Below the pieces are notes generated by a model. That model was not told where the DNA came from, ran no database searches, and was given only the letters and a program-made list of their open reading frames with translations. Shown here piece after piece: positions 51,962 to 60,501 of a stretch of DNA of 64,000 nt; positions within the stretch are counted from its first letter, which is position 1, and each line of letters opens with the position of its first letter. Position numbers and translations under genes: made by a program. Origin of the DNA: an uncultured Spirochaetales bacterium (GTDB taxonomy: Bacteria; Spirochaetota; Spirochaetia; Sphaerochaetales; Sphaerochaetaceae); NCBI GenBank assembly GCA_944388965.1, contig CALXKL010000002.1, positions 215,321 to 279,320 of the forward strand, in the 5' to 3' direction.

Positions 51962-53062
51962 TTAACATGAGACATGCGCCATGTCCAATGGAGAAGACTC
52001 TATGATGCCACCTGCGACGACCAGGTCGTCATCGTAGACCACGCAGCTCTGCCCCGGCGTCACTCCCCTCGAAGGCGACCTGAAGCGGACGCGGAAGGAA
52101 CACGGGCCTGTCTTCTCCACCAATGCATCCTCTCCCCGGCTGGCGCTGCGCACCTTCACCTGGTAGATTCTGCCCGGGTCGAAATCATCGCGGCTTGTCC
52201 ACACGACGTCATCGACATCCGCGATGCTCTGACCACCCTCGTCCTCGAATCCGACGACGACGCGGTTCGAGACGCTGTCCAGATCAAGCACGTACAGCGG
52301 CCGGGCGGCAGCTATGCCCAGCCCCTTCCTCTGACCGATAGTGTAGTGCCAGAAACCCTTGTGGCGTCCCAGCACACGGCCGTCGGTCGTGACTATGTCC
52401 CCCGGCCGGTCCTCGACACCGATCAGCTCGCTGTAGTCCCCGCCATAGAAGTCCTGGCTTTCGGCCTGCCCCTCTTCATGGAAGCCCTGGGCGACATCGA
52501 TCGCCCTCACCTCGCTCTTGAGAAGACCGCCAAGCGGAAATAGCGTATGGGCAAGCTGGACCTGGTCCAGACGATACAGGAAGTAGGACTGGTCCTTCTT
52601 GAGGTCCTTCGCCCTCCTGAGCTCCCATCGATCAAGATCCTGATTGTATGTGATTCTGGCATAGTGGCCGGTTGCAAATGCATCGAAGGAGATACCATGC
52701 GCTCTCGCATAGTCCAGGAGGCAGCCGAACTTTATCTTCTGGTTGCACCAGACGCAGGGGTTCGGAGTACGGGCATTCATGTACTCGCTGCGGAAGTTCT
52801 CCAGCACAGTGGATTCGTAAAGGTCGCTGCAGTCCAGGATATGGTATGGAATAGAGAGCCTTCTGCAGAAGTCGGCGATCTGGACCTTGTCCTCCGCCCT
52901 GGCGGGCGAATAGCAGCTGTTCGGGCTGACTGGCGCCGGATACGGGGAGTCCTTCTTCCATATGAGCATGGTCACCCCTTCCACTTCATGCCCTTCCTTT
53001 GCAAGCAGATGCGCCGCGACGCTGGAATCGATTCCTCCTGACAGACCTACAAGGACCTTCAC
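51962..53062 (-). CDS. mnmA: tRNA 2-thiouridine(34) synthase MnmA
   Basis: 366 residues. VLVGLSGGIDSSVAAHLLAK is the PP-loop, NPCVWCNQKIKFG holds the first catalytic Cys, and the CSFRVRF-containing C-terminal barrel is preceded by KGLGIAAARPLYV. It thiolates U34 of Lys, Glu and Gln tRNAs. A GTG at 53062 is preferred: AGGAG lies six bases upstream and the protein then starts directly at the PP-loop; the frame extends back to 53113. Confidence 0.93.
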   Translation of the reverse strand: MKVLVGLSGGIDSSVAAHLLAKEGHEVEGVTMLIWKKDSPYPAPVSPNSCYSPARAEDKVQIADFCRRLSIPYHILDCSDLYESTVLENFRSEYMNARTPNPCVWCNQKIKFGCLLDYARAHGISFDAFATGHYARITYNQDLDRWELRRAKDLKKDQSYFLYRLDQVQLAHTLFPLGGLLKSEVRAIDVAQGFHEEGQAESQDFYGGDYSELIGVEDRPGDIVTTDGRVLGRHKGFWHYTIGQRKGLGIAAARPLYVLDLDSVSNRVVVGFEDEGGQSIADVDDVVWTSRDDFDPGRIYQVKVRSASRGEDALVEKTGPCSFRVRFRSPSRGVTPGQSCVVYDDDLVVAGGIIESSPLDMAHVSC

Positions 53063-53149
53063 TTCACTCTCCTGACAGCTGCAATTGTGGTCCAGATCCA
53101 CGCTTCCATTCAACCACTTTGCGTATCTGCGATGATGCCAAGAAAGAAC

Positions 53150-53173
53150 AAGGCAGGAGCACTTTCCTGCCTT
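53150..53173 (-). terminator. Terminator after the flavin-reductase gene
   Basis: AAGGCAGGA pairs with TCCTGCCTT across six bases; on the minus strand GTTCTTTCTT follows. Confidence 0.7.
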
Positions 53174-53200
53174 GCCTCATTACGCCTGAATCAAGATGCC

Positions 53201-53758
53201 TTACTTCAGCGCCTTTCCGGAACTGAATGCCGTACCGACCTTATCTCCAAGCACGACATAGTCGAAATGAACTGGATCATATGTGATCGGGCGGATCTTC
53301 CTGTAGTCGGGCTTTCCATCCTCGCCGAGCATGCTCTCGTCACAGCTCACGTTGACGATGCGTCCGATGATGTGCTCCTCGCCATCCACGCGGATCAGCT
53401 CGCATTCCATGGCAAGCGGGAGCTCGTTGATGAGCGGTGCATCCACCCGGCTGCTGCGTGTGACGCTGAAGCCCGCCCTTGCGACCTTGTCCGGGGTGCC
53501 GTTGCCGCTGGTGATGCCTACATAGTCGCAGGGTACCACCTGGTCCGCGGTCGCGAAGCTCAGCGTGAACGCCTTGCGCCCCTTGATGTTCCTGGTCGTC
53601 CTGTGGCCCTTGCTGAGACACAGCACCACCTGGTCGTCGTCATAGATGGCACCCCAGGCCGCGTTCATCGCGTTGGGCGTGCCGTCCTCGTCGTATGTGC
53701 CGATGATCAGCACCGGCTGTGGATAGATCCAGGTCTTGACTCCGAAATCCTTTCTCAT
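53201..53758 (-). CDS. Flavin-reductase-like FMN-binding protein
   Basis: 185 residues. The split-barrel flavin reductase pattern is seen in YPQPVLIIGTYDEDGTPNAM, WGAIYDDDQVVLCLSKGHRT and YVGITSGNGTPDK. Relatives bind FMN and reduce flavin or act as small redox proteins in anaerobes. ATG 53758 is preferred because GAGGAG lies nine bases upstream; two ATGs at 53791 and 53767 precede it. Confidence 0.88.
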   Translation of the reverse strand: MRKDFGVKTWIYPQPVLIIGTYDEDGTPNAMNAAWGAIYDDDQVVLCLSKGHRTTRNIKGRKAFTLSFATADQVVPCDYVGITSGNGTPDKVARAGFSVTRSSRVDAPLINELPLAMECELIRVDGEEHIIGRIVNVSCDESMLGEDGKPDYRKIRPITYDPVHFDYVVLGDKVGTAFSSGKALK

Positions 53759-53781
53759 GATGTTCATCTCCTCATGGAGAA

Positions 53782-53810
53782 AATCTATCAATGCATCACA
53801 CTCAAGGCAA
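53782..53810 (-). promoter_or_regulatory. Flavin-reductase promoter
   Basis: Minus strand TTGCCT (53810-53805), 17 bases, TAGATT (53787-53782), leader of about 17 bases with GAGGAG. Confidence 0.5.
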
Positions 53811-53822
53811 CAGAAAAGGAAA

Positions 53823-53853
53823 GAGTCCCATGCAGATGGGCTGCACAGGACTC
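53823..53853 (-). terminator. Terminator after fusA
   Basis: GAGTCC/GGACTC outside and TGCAG/CTGCA inside form a two-part stem; on the minus strand TTTCCTTTTCTGTT follows, a good T-rich tail. Confidence 0.72.
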
Positions 53854-53882
53854 CTGTAGAATCGACATCAAGTCGTGAAGAC

Positions 53883-55991
53883 TCACTTCTTCTCGGCCTT
53901 CCTCTTCTCCTCGTACTTCTTCTTCAGGTCGTCGGAGACGCTCTGCGGGACTCTGCCGTACTTGGAGACCTCCATCGTGAACTCGGCCTTACCCTGGGTG
54001 AGGGAGCGCAGGACCGTGGAGTAGCCGAACATCTCGGAAAGCGGGACCTCTGCGATGACCGTGCACTGGTTGTTGTCTTCGGTCGAGGAGACGATCATGC
54101 CTCTTCTCTGGTTGATCGAGCCGAAGATGTTGCCCTGGAACTCGCTGGGGCCGGTGACCTCGACCTTCATGATAGGCTCGAGGATGGCGGGCTTCGCCTT
54201 CTCGTATGCCTCCTTGAAGGCTCCGATCGCAGCGGTCTGGAACGCCATGTCGCTGGAGTCGACGGGGTGCCATGCACCATCGTTGACGACACAGCGGACA
54301 CCGACGACGGGGAAGCCGATCTGGCTGCCCTTCTTCATGGCCGACTGGAAGCCCTTGTCACAGGAGGGGATGTACTCGGTCGGAATCGCACCGCCCTTGA
54401 CCTCGTCGACGAACTCGTAGTCCTTGACCTCGCCCTCGCCCGTCTGCTCGATCGGCTCGATGTATCCGGCCACGCGGGCATACTGTCCCGAACCACCGGT
54501 CTGCTTCTTGTGGGTGTAGTTGAACTCCGCCTTCTGGGTGATGGCCTCGCGGTATGCGACCTCAGGCTGACCGACCTTGACCTCGGCCTTGTACTCCCTC
54601 TTCATCCTCTCAATGTAGACGTCGAGGTGCAGCTCGCCCATTCCCTTGATGATTGTCTGGGAGCTCTCGGGATCGACATAGGTCTGGAAGGTCGGATCCT
54701 CCTTGGTGAAGCGGTTGAGGGCCTTGGCCATGTTGTCCGCAGCCTTCTTGTCGACAGGCTCGATTGCAAGCGAGATGACCGGGTTGGGGACGAACATGCT
54801 CGTCATGGAGTAGTTCAGACCACCGCCGCAGAACGTATCGCCGGAAGCGCAGTCGATGCCGAAGAGAGCGGCGATCTCACCGCATCCAGCCTCGTTGATG
54901 TCCTCCATCGTGGCGGCATGCATCTTGACAAGACGTCCGACGCGGAAGCGCTTTCTGGAGCGGGTATTGTACAGCTCGTCGCCCTTCTTGATCTTGCCCT
55001 GGTAGACGCGGATGTATGTCAGCTGGCCGAACTGTCCATCCTCGAGCTTGAAGGCAAGCACGACGGGAGGAAGATCCGGATTGCTGGGAAGCTCGACCTC
55101 CTGCTCCTTGTTGTCCAGATCCAGAGCGTAGTTGTGGACATCGGACGGACAGGGCAGATAGTCGACGACTGCATCGAGCAGGGGCTGGATGCCCTTGTTC
55201 TTGTATGCGGAGCCCATGAAGACGGGGCAGAGCCTGAGCGCGATGGTCTCCTCTCTGACGACCTTCTTGATCAGCTCGACGGAGACATCCTCCATGAGCA
55301 TGGCCTCCATCAGCTCCTCGCTGTTCATGGAGATGGTGTCCAGCATCTCCTCCCTCTTGGCTTTGGCCTCGTCCATGAGCTCGGCGGGGATCTCGGCCAC
55401 GCGCAGGCTCTGGTGGTCGGCACCGGCGTCGAAGTAGTACGCCTTCATCTCGACCAGGTCGACGACGCCCTCGAGCTTGTCCTCGAGTCCGATGGGGATC
55501 TGCATGAGCACGGCGTTGAGGCCGAGCTTCTCGATCAGCTGGTCCTTGACCCTGTAGGGGTTGGCGCCGCTTCTGTCGCACTTGTTGACGAACGCGATGC
55601 GGGGGACATGATATCTCTTCATCTGGCGGTCGACGGTGATGGACTGGGACTGGACGCCGCCAACGGAGCACAGCACGAGGATGGCGCCGTCGAGGACGCG
55701 CAGCGACCTCTCGACCTCGATTGTGAAGTCGACGTGGCCCGGAGTGTCGATGACGTTGATTTCATGGCCCTTCCAGTAGACGTTGGTGGCTGCGGATGCG
55801 ATGGTGATTCCACGCTCCCTCTCGAGCTCCATGGAGTCCATGGTTGCACCGACGCCGTCCTTTCCACGTACATCGTGGATTGCATGGATCTTGTTGCAGT
55901 AGTAGAGAATGCGCTCGCTGAGCGTAGTCTTTCCGGAGTCGATATGAGCACTGATACCGATGTTTCTCATATCTTTGAGGTTGTTGACCAT
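53883..55991 (-). CDS. fusA: Elongation factor G, spirochaete/mitochondrial subtype
   Basis: 702 residues. The GTPase motifs are [15 protein letters not shown] (G1), GITIAS (G2), DTPGHVDF (G3) and NKCD (G4), followed by domains II-V. The G1 Ser in place of Ala and [14 protein letters not shown] place it with the spirochaete/mitochondrial EF-G group instead of the main bacterial form. It drives translocation, and in this group possibly only one of the two EF-G jobs. AGAGGAAT precedes the ATG. Confidence 0.95.
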   Translation of the reverse strand: MVNNLKDMRNIGISAHIDSGKTTLSERILYYCNKIHAIHDVRGKDGVGATMDSMELERERGITIASAATNVYWKGHEINVIDTPGHVDFTIEVERSLRVLDGAILVLCSVGGVQSQSITVDRQMKRYHVPRIAFVNKCDRSGANPYRVKDQLIEKLGLNAVLMQIPIGLEDKLEGVVDLVEMKAYYFDAGADHQSLRVAEIPAELMDEAKAKREEMLDTISMNSEELMEAMLMEDVSVELIKKVVREETIALRLCPVFMGSAYKNKGIQPLLDAVVDYLPCPSDVHNYALDLDNKEQEVELPSNPDLPPVVLAFKLEDGQFGQLTYIRVYQGKIKKGDELYNTRSRKRFRVGRLVKMHAATMEDINEAGCGEIAALFGIDCASGDTFCGGGLNYSMTSMFVPNPVISLAIEPVDKKAADNMAKALNRFTKEDPTFQTYVDPESSQTIIKGMGELHLDVYIERMKREYKAEVKVGQPEVAYREAITQKAEFNYTHKKQTGGSGQYARVAGYIEPIEQTGEGEVKDYEFVDEVKGGAIPTEYIPSCDKGFQSAMKKGSQIGFPVVGVRCVVNDGAWHPVDSSDMAFQTAAIGAFKEAYEKAKPAILEPIMKVEVTGPSEFQGNIFGSINQRRGMIVSSTEDNNQCTVIAEVPLSEMFGYSTVLRSLTQGKAEFTMEVSKYGRVPQSVSDDLKKKYEEKRKAEKK

Positions 55992-56070
55992 ATTAGATTC
56001 CTCTCAATCAATGAAACTCATGCGTGGGTTGTCAGGCGCACTTCCGGCCTGACGGTATTTCCGAAGGTGC

Positions 56071-56099
56071 ATAATATTAGTTTTTCAACTCTTGTGCAA
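56071..56099 (-). promoter_or_regulatory. fusA promoter
   Basis: Minus strand TTGCAC (56099-56094), 17 bases, TATTAT (56076-56071). It predicts a leader of about 75 bases. Confidence 0.55.
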
Positions 56100-56193
56100 T
56101 AGTGGCCCTGGTGAAATATCCTTCACGTTATTCCATATGCTCAAAAGCTTTAGCTCGCATACGGGATCGGGCACGCCGCACCTGTGCACAGCC

Positions 56194-56222
56194 TTCGCAA
56201 GCGGTGGCTTTCGTGCTAATAT
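56194..56222 (+). promoter_or_regulatory. HIT-gene promoter
   Basis: TTCGCA (56194-56199), 17 bases, TAATAT (56217-56222), then a leader of about 18 bases with GGGAG. Confidence 0.45.
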
Positions 56223-56246
56223 CACACTCACAGGGAGACACTCAGA

Positions 56247-56648
56247 ATGGCAACAGTATTCGAAATGATCATAAACGGGGAAATCCCCTCCACCAGACTC
56301 TACGAGGACGACGAGGTGCTCGTCATCCTGGACATAAACCCGGTCGAAAAAGGCCACAGTCTGGTCATATCCAAGACGGCATACCCCGACTTCACCGACT
56401 GTCCCGCAGACAGACTGGGGCACATGATGGAGATCGCACAGAAGGTCGATCTGAAGCTCAGGAGCACTCTGGGATGCGACGGCACCAACATTCTGATCAA
56501 CAACGGACCTGCAGCAGGTCAGGAGATACCCCATCTGCACATCCATGTCATCCCCCGCTACAAGGACGATGGGCAGTCGTTCGGCTTCGGCAAGAAGAAG
56601 TACGACGAGGGGGAGATCGCCCAGTACGGAGCAAGGCTGGCGTTATGA
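56247..56648 (+). CDS. HIT-family (Hint-like) nucleotide hydrolase
   Basis: 133 residues. The histidine triad is IPHLHIHVIPRY, preceded by ARLYEDDEVL-like TRLYEDDEVLVILDINPVEKGH and LINNGPAAGQE. Hint proteins hydrolyse purine nucleoside phosphoramidates. The stop overlaps the lipoprotein start (ATGA). The start follows GGGAG by nine bases. Confidence 0.94.
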   Translation: MATVFEMIINGEIPSTRLYEDDEVLVILDINPVEKGHSLVISKTAYPDFTDCPADRLGHMMEIAQKVDLKLRSTLGCDGTNILINNGPAAGQEIPHLHIHVIPRYKDDGQSFGFGKKKYDEGEIAQYGARLAL

Positions 56649-57706
56649 GAAAGGCCCTTCTCCTTCCACTCGTCATTCTGCTGGCTTTGACCTCATGTGC
56701 GAGCTACACGGTGGAGCGCGGGCTTGAGGGCATAAGCACTCCGACTTACGCATATCTTCCGCCCACGAAGCTCGCCACGATCCAGGATGAAGCCGACCGC
56801 ATCGCGCAGGAGGAGGCGAAGCGTCAGGCGGAAGCCGAAGCCATCAGGCAGGCAGAGGAGGCCGTGCAGAGGGCGATCGAGAGCCGCCAGGCTCTCAACG
56901 CCTACCCCGACGATCTTGCAGAGCTGACCTTCCCCCATATCTACAGACCGGTCAACAGGCTCGAGGTCCTCGATCCGTCCTTCACCAGAATCGACGTCAT
57001 GCTCCTACCCCTCGGCCATGAGCCGATAGCCGATGATGACATGACGCGGATCGTGAACTCCGTCAAGGATACTGGGATGGAGTTCATCTTCGTCACAGGA
57101 AGTCTGGACAGCCAGGTCGCCTTCGCAAAGGTCCTTGGCATGGACGCAGTCACTCTCGAAGGTGGAACCATTTGCTTCACGAGCGACATCGTGGATGCAG
57201 AATCATCACTCGCCACTTTCATCCTATGCGAGGGCAAGGACATCGACCTGATGGTCATGGACATCGGCGACGACATGGCGCTTGCATCCGACCTGGAAAT
57301 CGCAGCCTGGCAGGAGCATCTGTCGCAGGAGTGCGACGAATCGATTGCAGCGCTGGATTCGCTCGTCGCACTTTCCGACGATGACCAGAAGATACTTGCA
57401 CTGTCCTCCAGCGAACCTTCGAGTCTGGACTGGTCCATCTTCACTCCGTACGACTACCGCACATCATATGCATGGCCTATCAGTGACCATCTGAGGCAGA
57501 CCTTCAGCGACACCTACAGGGCGACGCACTTCTCCGAGGAGACGGATACAGGCATAACGCTATCCACCTCCTCCATCCACGAAAGGATGGACTTCCTCTA
57601 CACGCAGGGGATCATCGAGGTGTCGAGCTCCACGATGACGATCGCAGGGCTGTCAGACAAGGACATATCCCGCTACGCGACGATAGCGACATACATCATC
57701 CCCTAG
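56645..57706 (+). CDS. Lipoprotein of unknown function
   Basis: 353 residues. The signal LLLPLVILLALTSC ends in a lipobox, so Cys18 should be lipidated. Residues 45-85 are a helical, Glu/Ala/Gln-rich stretch (coiled coil likely). The remainder, with RIDVMLLPLGHEPIADDDMT and MEFIFVTGSLDSQVAFAKVL, looks like an alpha/beta domain but was not recognised. It is coupled to the HIT gene by a four-base overlap. Confidence 0.78.
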   Translation: MRKALLLPLVILLALTSCASYTVERGLEGISTPTYAYLPPTKLATIQDEADRIAQEEAKRQAEAEAIRQAEEAVQRAIESRQALNAYPDDLAELTFPHIYRPVNRLEVLDPSFTRIDVMLLPLGHEPIADDDMTRIVNSVKDTGMEFIFVTGSLDSQVAFAKVLGMDAVTLEGGTICFTSDIVDAESSLATFILCEGKDIDLMVMDIGDDMALASDLEIAAWQEHLSQECDESIAALDSLVALSDDDQKILALSSSEPSSLDWSIFTPYDYRTSYAWPISDHLRQTFSDTYRATHFSEETDTGITLSTSSIHERMDFLYTQGIIEVSSSTMTIAGLSDKDISRYATIATYIIP

Positions 57707-57728
57707 AAGGAATTCATTAATCGAGTTT

Positions 57729-57750
57729 CAGGACTCCAGCCGGAGTCCTG
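57729..57750 (+). terminator. Terminator after the lipoprotein gene
   Basis: CAGGACTCC pairs with GGAGTCCTG around AGCC, followed by ATTCATTATCT. Confidence 0.65.
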
Positions 57751-57780
57751 ATTCATTATCTGCGCAAGCAATACAATGAT

Positions 57781-59079
57781 TCAGGGCCTGAGACAGGCCA
57801 ATGGCACGACATAGACTCCGTCAGCTCTCCTGTAGGCGAAAGGGGCGACTCCTGTCAGAACCATGAGGAATGAGGGCGACTTCATCTTCGTCGTGTCGAT
57901 ACGCGAAGCAAGCTTCTGCAGAGTTGCTGCGGCCTGATCGACTGCAGAATGTGCTCCCAGCTTGATTTCGACGAGGCCATACGAACCATTTTTCAGATGA
58001 ATGACGGCATCACATTCCAGATTCGTCTTGTCTCTGTAATGGAACACCTCTCCATCAAGAACCTGACTATAGACTCTGAGGTCTCTGATGCATAGATTCT
58101 CGAACCAGAATCCGAACGACTGCAAGTCCCCGACCAGATCGTCAGGGCCGAGCCCCAGTGCTGCGACAGCTATTGAGGGGTCGACGAAATAATGTGTCGG
58201 TGAAGTCCGGATTGCGACCTTGGACCTGAGATTCGGGTTCCAGGCAGGCATATCCTCGATGACGAACCAGGACGACAGTATCGAATGGTAATTATAGGCG
58301 GTCTCATCACTCATATTCGAAACGTTATCGATCACACAGTCCCTTGCAATCTCCGTAAGTGGTGTCTGTGTACCTATGTTACGTGAGAATGAACGAAGAA
58401 ACATCTGCAACAGACGTCTGTCAAGGATGGTCCTTTCGCCTTCATCCACATCCATATCGCTTCTGCTGATCGCGTCGACATATTCCGGTGCCTGCAGCAG
58501 AGCTGTTCTACGAGGTAGATTCTTTCTGCATGCCATCGGCCATCCACCCCTGCATAACAGCCAGGCGAGTTCATCTATGTCTGGACATGGGTTCTGACCG
58601 GAAATCGCCTGGGGGCCATCGAAGAGAGACCGAAGACTGACATCGCCACTGGAGTCCGACGATTCGAAGAGTGTCATCGGACGCATTGTCAACCAGGAGA
58701 ATCTTCCAGCTCCACTATGACGATAGGCATTGGACTTCATCTTTTTGGTCGGTGTGACGGAACCGGTCAGTATGAACTGTGAAAACTCTGCCCGTTCATC
58801 GACAGCGAATCTGACGGCATCCCACAACCCAGGATAGAGTTGCCACTCATCAATCAGACGAGGGACATCACCCTTGAGCAGTATGCCTGGATCGATCTGC
58901 ATCACCTCGTCGTAATATGTCCTCCGTGCAGGTTCGTTCATCAGGATGACGCTTTTCGCCCTCTGCTTTGCGCTTGTGGTCTTGCCACACCATTTTGCGC
59001 CTTCTATGACAACCGCGCCCTTGGCACTAAGCTTCAGATCCAGCAATGAGTCGATTATACGTGGAACATATTCTTTCAT
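57781..59079 (-). CDS. AAA ATPase with DUF4143 domain
   Basis: 432 residues. AAA_14 domain at the N terminus with Walker A IEGAKWCGKTTSAKQ and Walker B-like LIDEWQLYPGLWD, then LTGSVTPTK. The C-terminal DUF4143 part has CDAVIHLKNGSYGLVEIKLG, a nuclease-like signature. Such proteins are widespread and mobile and their role is unclear. AGGA lies eight bases before the ATG. It is related to the protein at 62420 but not closely. Confidence 0.87.
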   Translation of the reverse strand: MKEYVPRIIDSLLDLKLSAKGAVVIEGAKWCGKTTSAKQRAKSVILMNEPARRTYYDEVMQIDPGILLKGDVPRLIDEWQLYPGLWDAVRFAVDERAEFSQFILTGSVTPTKKMKSNAYRHSGAGRFSWLTMRPMTLFESSDSSGDVSLRSLFDGPQAISGQNPCPDIDELAWLLCRGGWPMACRKNLPRRTALLQAPEYVDAISRSDMDVDEGERTILDRRLLQMFLRSFSRNIGTQTPLTEIARDCVIDNVSNMSDETAYNYHSILSSWFVIEDMPAWNPNLRSKVAIRTSPTHYFVDPSIAVAALGLGPDDLVGDLQSFGFWFENLCIRDLRVYSQVLDGEVFHYRDKTNLECDAVIHLKNGSYGLVEIKLGAHSAVDQAAATLQKLASRIDTTKMKSPSFLMVLTGVAPFAYRRADGVYVVPLACLRP

Positions 59080-59141
59080 AGGTAAATCCTATCACTACTG
59101 CAGTAAAATAAACAAGCATAAATTGAGATGATTACGCGATG

Positions 59142-59280
59142 ATACGGGAGTTGGCTATATTTTCAATACGGGAGTTGGCTATATTTTCAATACGGGAGTT
59201 GGCTATATTTTCGATACGGGAGTTGGCTATATTTTCGATACGGGAGTTGGCTATGTTTCCGATACGGGAGTTGGCATTTC
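59142..59280. repeat. Tandem array of six 24-bp direct repeats
   Basis: The unit ATACGGGAGTTGGCTATATT plus four more bases recurs at 59142, 59166, 59190, 59214, 59238 and 59262; the last copy breaks off after 14 bases. Copies 1-4 are nearly identical, later ones carry single changes. The period is a multiple of three, so any frame through it gives an eight-residue repeat. The flanking gap (59080-59289) holds no gene. Confidence 0.9.
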
Positions 59281-59289
59281 GTAATGCCA

Positions 59290-60462
59290 TCAGATGCGTG
59301 GCCTTGGCCTGTCGATCATGACGATGGTCTCGATATGTGCACTTCCGGGGAAGAGGTCCACAGGCTGTATCGCCTTGACCCTGTATCCGAGCTGATGGTG
59401 GATATACCTCAGGTCCCGTCCAAGAGTCTGCGGGTTGCATGAGACGTAGATGATACGGTCCGGCTTCATCCGCCCTGCGGCAGCAAGGAACTGCTCGGAA
59501 GAGCCGGAACGCGGTGGATCCAGGAAGAGCACCGAGCAGGTCTGCCCTTCCCTTGCCATCTCCTTGAGTTTTCTGGAGGCATCGGCCGAGATGAACTCTG
59601 CATTCATGATGCCGTTCTGCTTTGCATTCTCCCGGGCCATCTTCACGGCATCCTCATTTGATTCGATGCCGATGACCCGACATGAAGCAAAGGAGGCGGC
59701 AATCAAGGCGATCGTACCTGTTCCACAGTAGGCGTCGATCACGACATCGCCGCTTCTCAGATCGGCCATGTCGACGGCAATGGAGTACAGGCGTTCAGCC
59801 TGGATCGGATTGATCTGGAAAAACGAGAGGCCGGAGATCCGGAAATCGAGCCCGCATACTCTGTCTACGATATAGCCCCTTCCGTATATGACACGTTCCG
59901 TTGCGCCGGCAGGTATTACCATCGAGGTCTTGTCACGGTTCTCAACAAGAGAAACGGACTTCACATAAGGACAACGCTGATGGATGGCCGCGGCAAGGTC
60001 CGATGCACAGGAAAGATGTGCGTCCGCAACCACAAGGACGACCAGAGCCTCCTTGTAGTATGAACTGGTCCTGACGAGGATATGTCTGATGTCACCTGTC
60101 ATGAGGTCTTCGTCCCAGGCTTTCAGCCCCACCCTGTCGGCAAGGTATCTGACGGTAGACACGACATCTGTCGCGAGTGGATCCTCAAGCGGACAGGAAC
60201 GGACCGGTATCAGATGATGTGTTCCCCTTCGGTATATTCCGGTGACAAGATGCCCGCGGTCCATCCCGCATACGGCCTGAACCTTGCACCTGTAGCCGAG
60301 GGTCCGTGGAGATGCGATGACATCCTCGACATGGCCGAATCTGGAAAGATAATGCTCCACCTCGAGAAGCTTCTCATCAAGTTCATCATCATACCTCAGA
60401 TCCAGCATGTCACAGCCGCCGCAACGGCCGAAATGCGGGCATCGTCTCCTGTCGTCATTCAT
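59290..60462 (-). CDS. rlmD: 23S rRNA (uracil-C5)-methyltransferase, RlmD/RumA-like
   Basis: 390 residues. Cys motif CPHFGRCGGCDMLDL (4Fe-4S), then GLSFFQINPIQAERLYSIA, VVIDAYCGTGTIALIAASFA (SAM), LFLDPPRSGSSEQF and YVSCNPQTLGRDLRYI with the catalytic Cys. There is no TRAM domain. Methylates a uridine of 23S rRNA or tRNA. ATG 60462 is used because TATCAT lies ten bases upstream; a frame reaches back to 60504. Confidence 0.9.
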   Translation of the reverse strand: MNDDRRRCPHFGRCGGCDMLDLRYDDELDEKLLEVEHYLSRFGHVEDVIASPRTLGYRCKVQAVCGMDRGHLVTGIYRRGTHHLIPVRSCPLEDPLATDVVSTVRYLADRVGLKAWDEDLMTGDIRHILVRTSSYYKEALVVLVVADAHLSCASDLAAAIHQRCPYVKSVSLVENRDKTSMVIPAGATERVIYGRGYIVDRVCGLDFRISGLSFFQINPIQAERLYSIAVDMADLRSGDVVIDAYCGTGTIALIAASFASCRVIGIESNEDAVKMARENAKQNGIMNAEFISADASRKLKEMAREGQTCSVLFLDPPRSGSSEQFLAAAGRMKPDRIIYVSCNPQTLGRDLRYIHHQLGYRVKAIQPVDLFPGSAHIETIVMIDRPRPRI

Positions 60463-60472
60463 GGCAGCAATC

Positions 60473-60501
60473 ATGATACAGCCATTGTCCAATGACCTCA
60501 A
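60473..60501 (-). promoter_or_regulatory. Leaderless-type promoter of rlmD-like gene
   Basis: Minus strand TTGAGG (60501-60496), 17 bases, TATCAT (60478-60473), ten bases to ATG 60462. It overlaps the stop of the broken SWIM gene. Confidence 0.5.

Noticed and set aside
53736..56102. 788-codon open frame on plus strand opposite fusA
   Set aside because: It mirrors a conserved EF-G coding sequence; the composition is the antisense of GC-rich codons and shows no domain or ribosome site.
59142..59280. CRISPR array
   Set aside because: The 24-bp units are directly adjacent with no variable spacers, and no cas gene is nearby; it is a plain tandem repeat.
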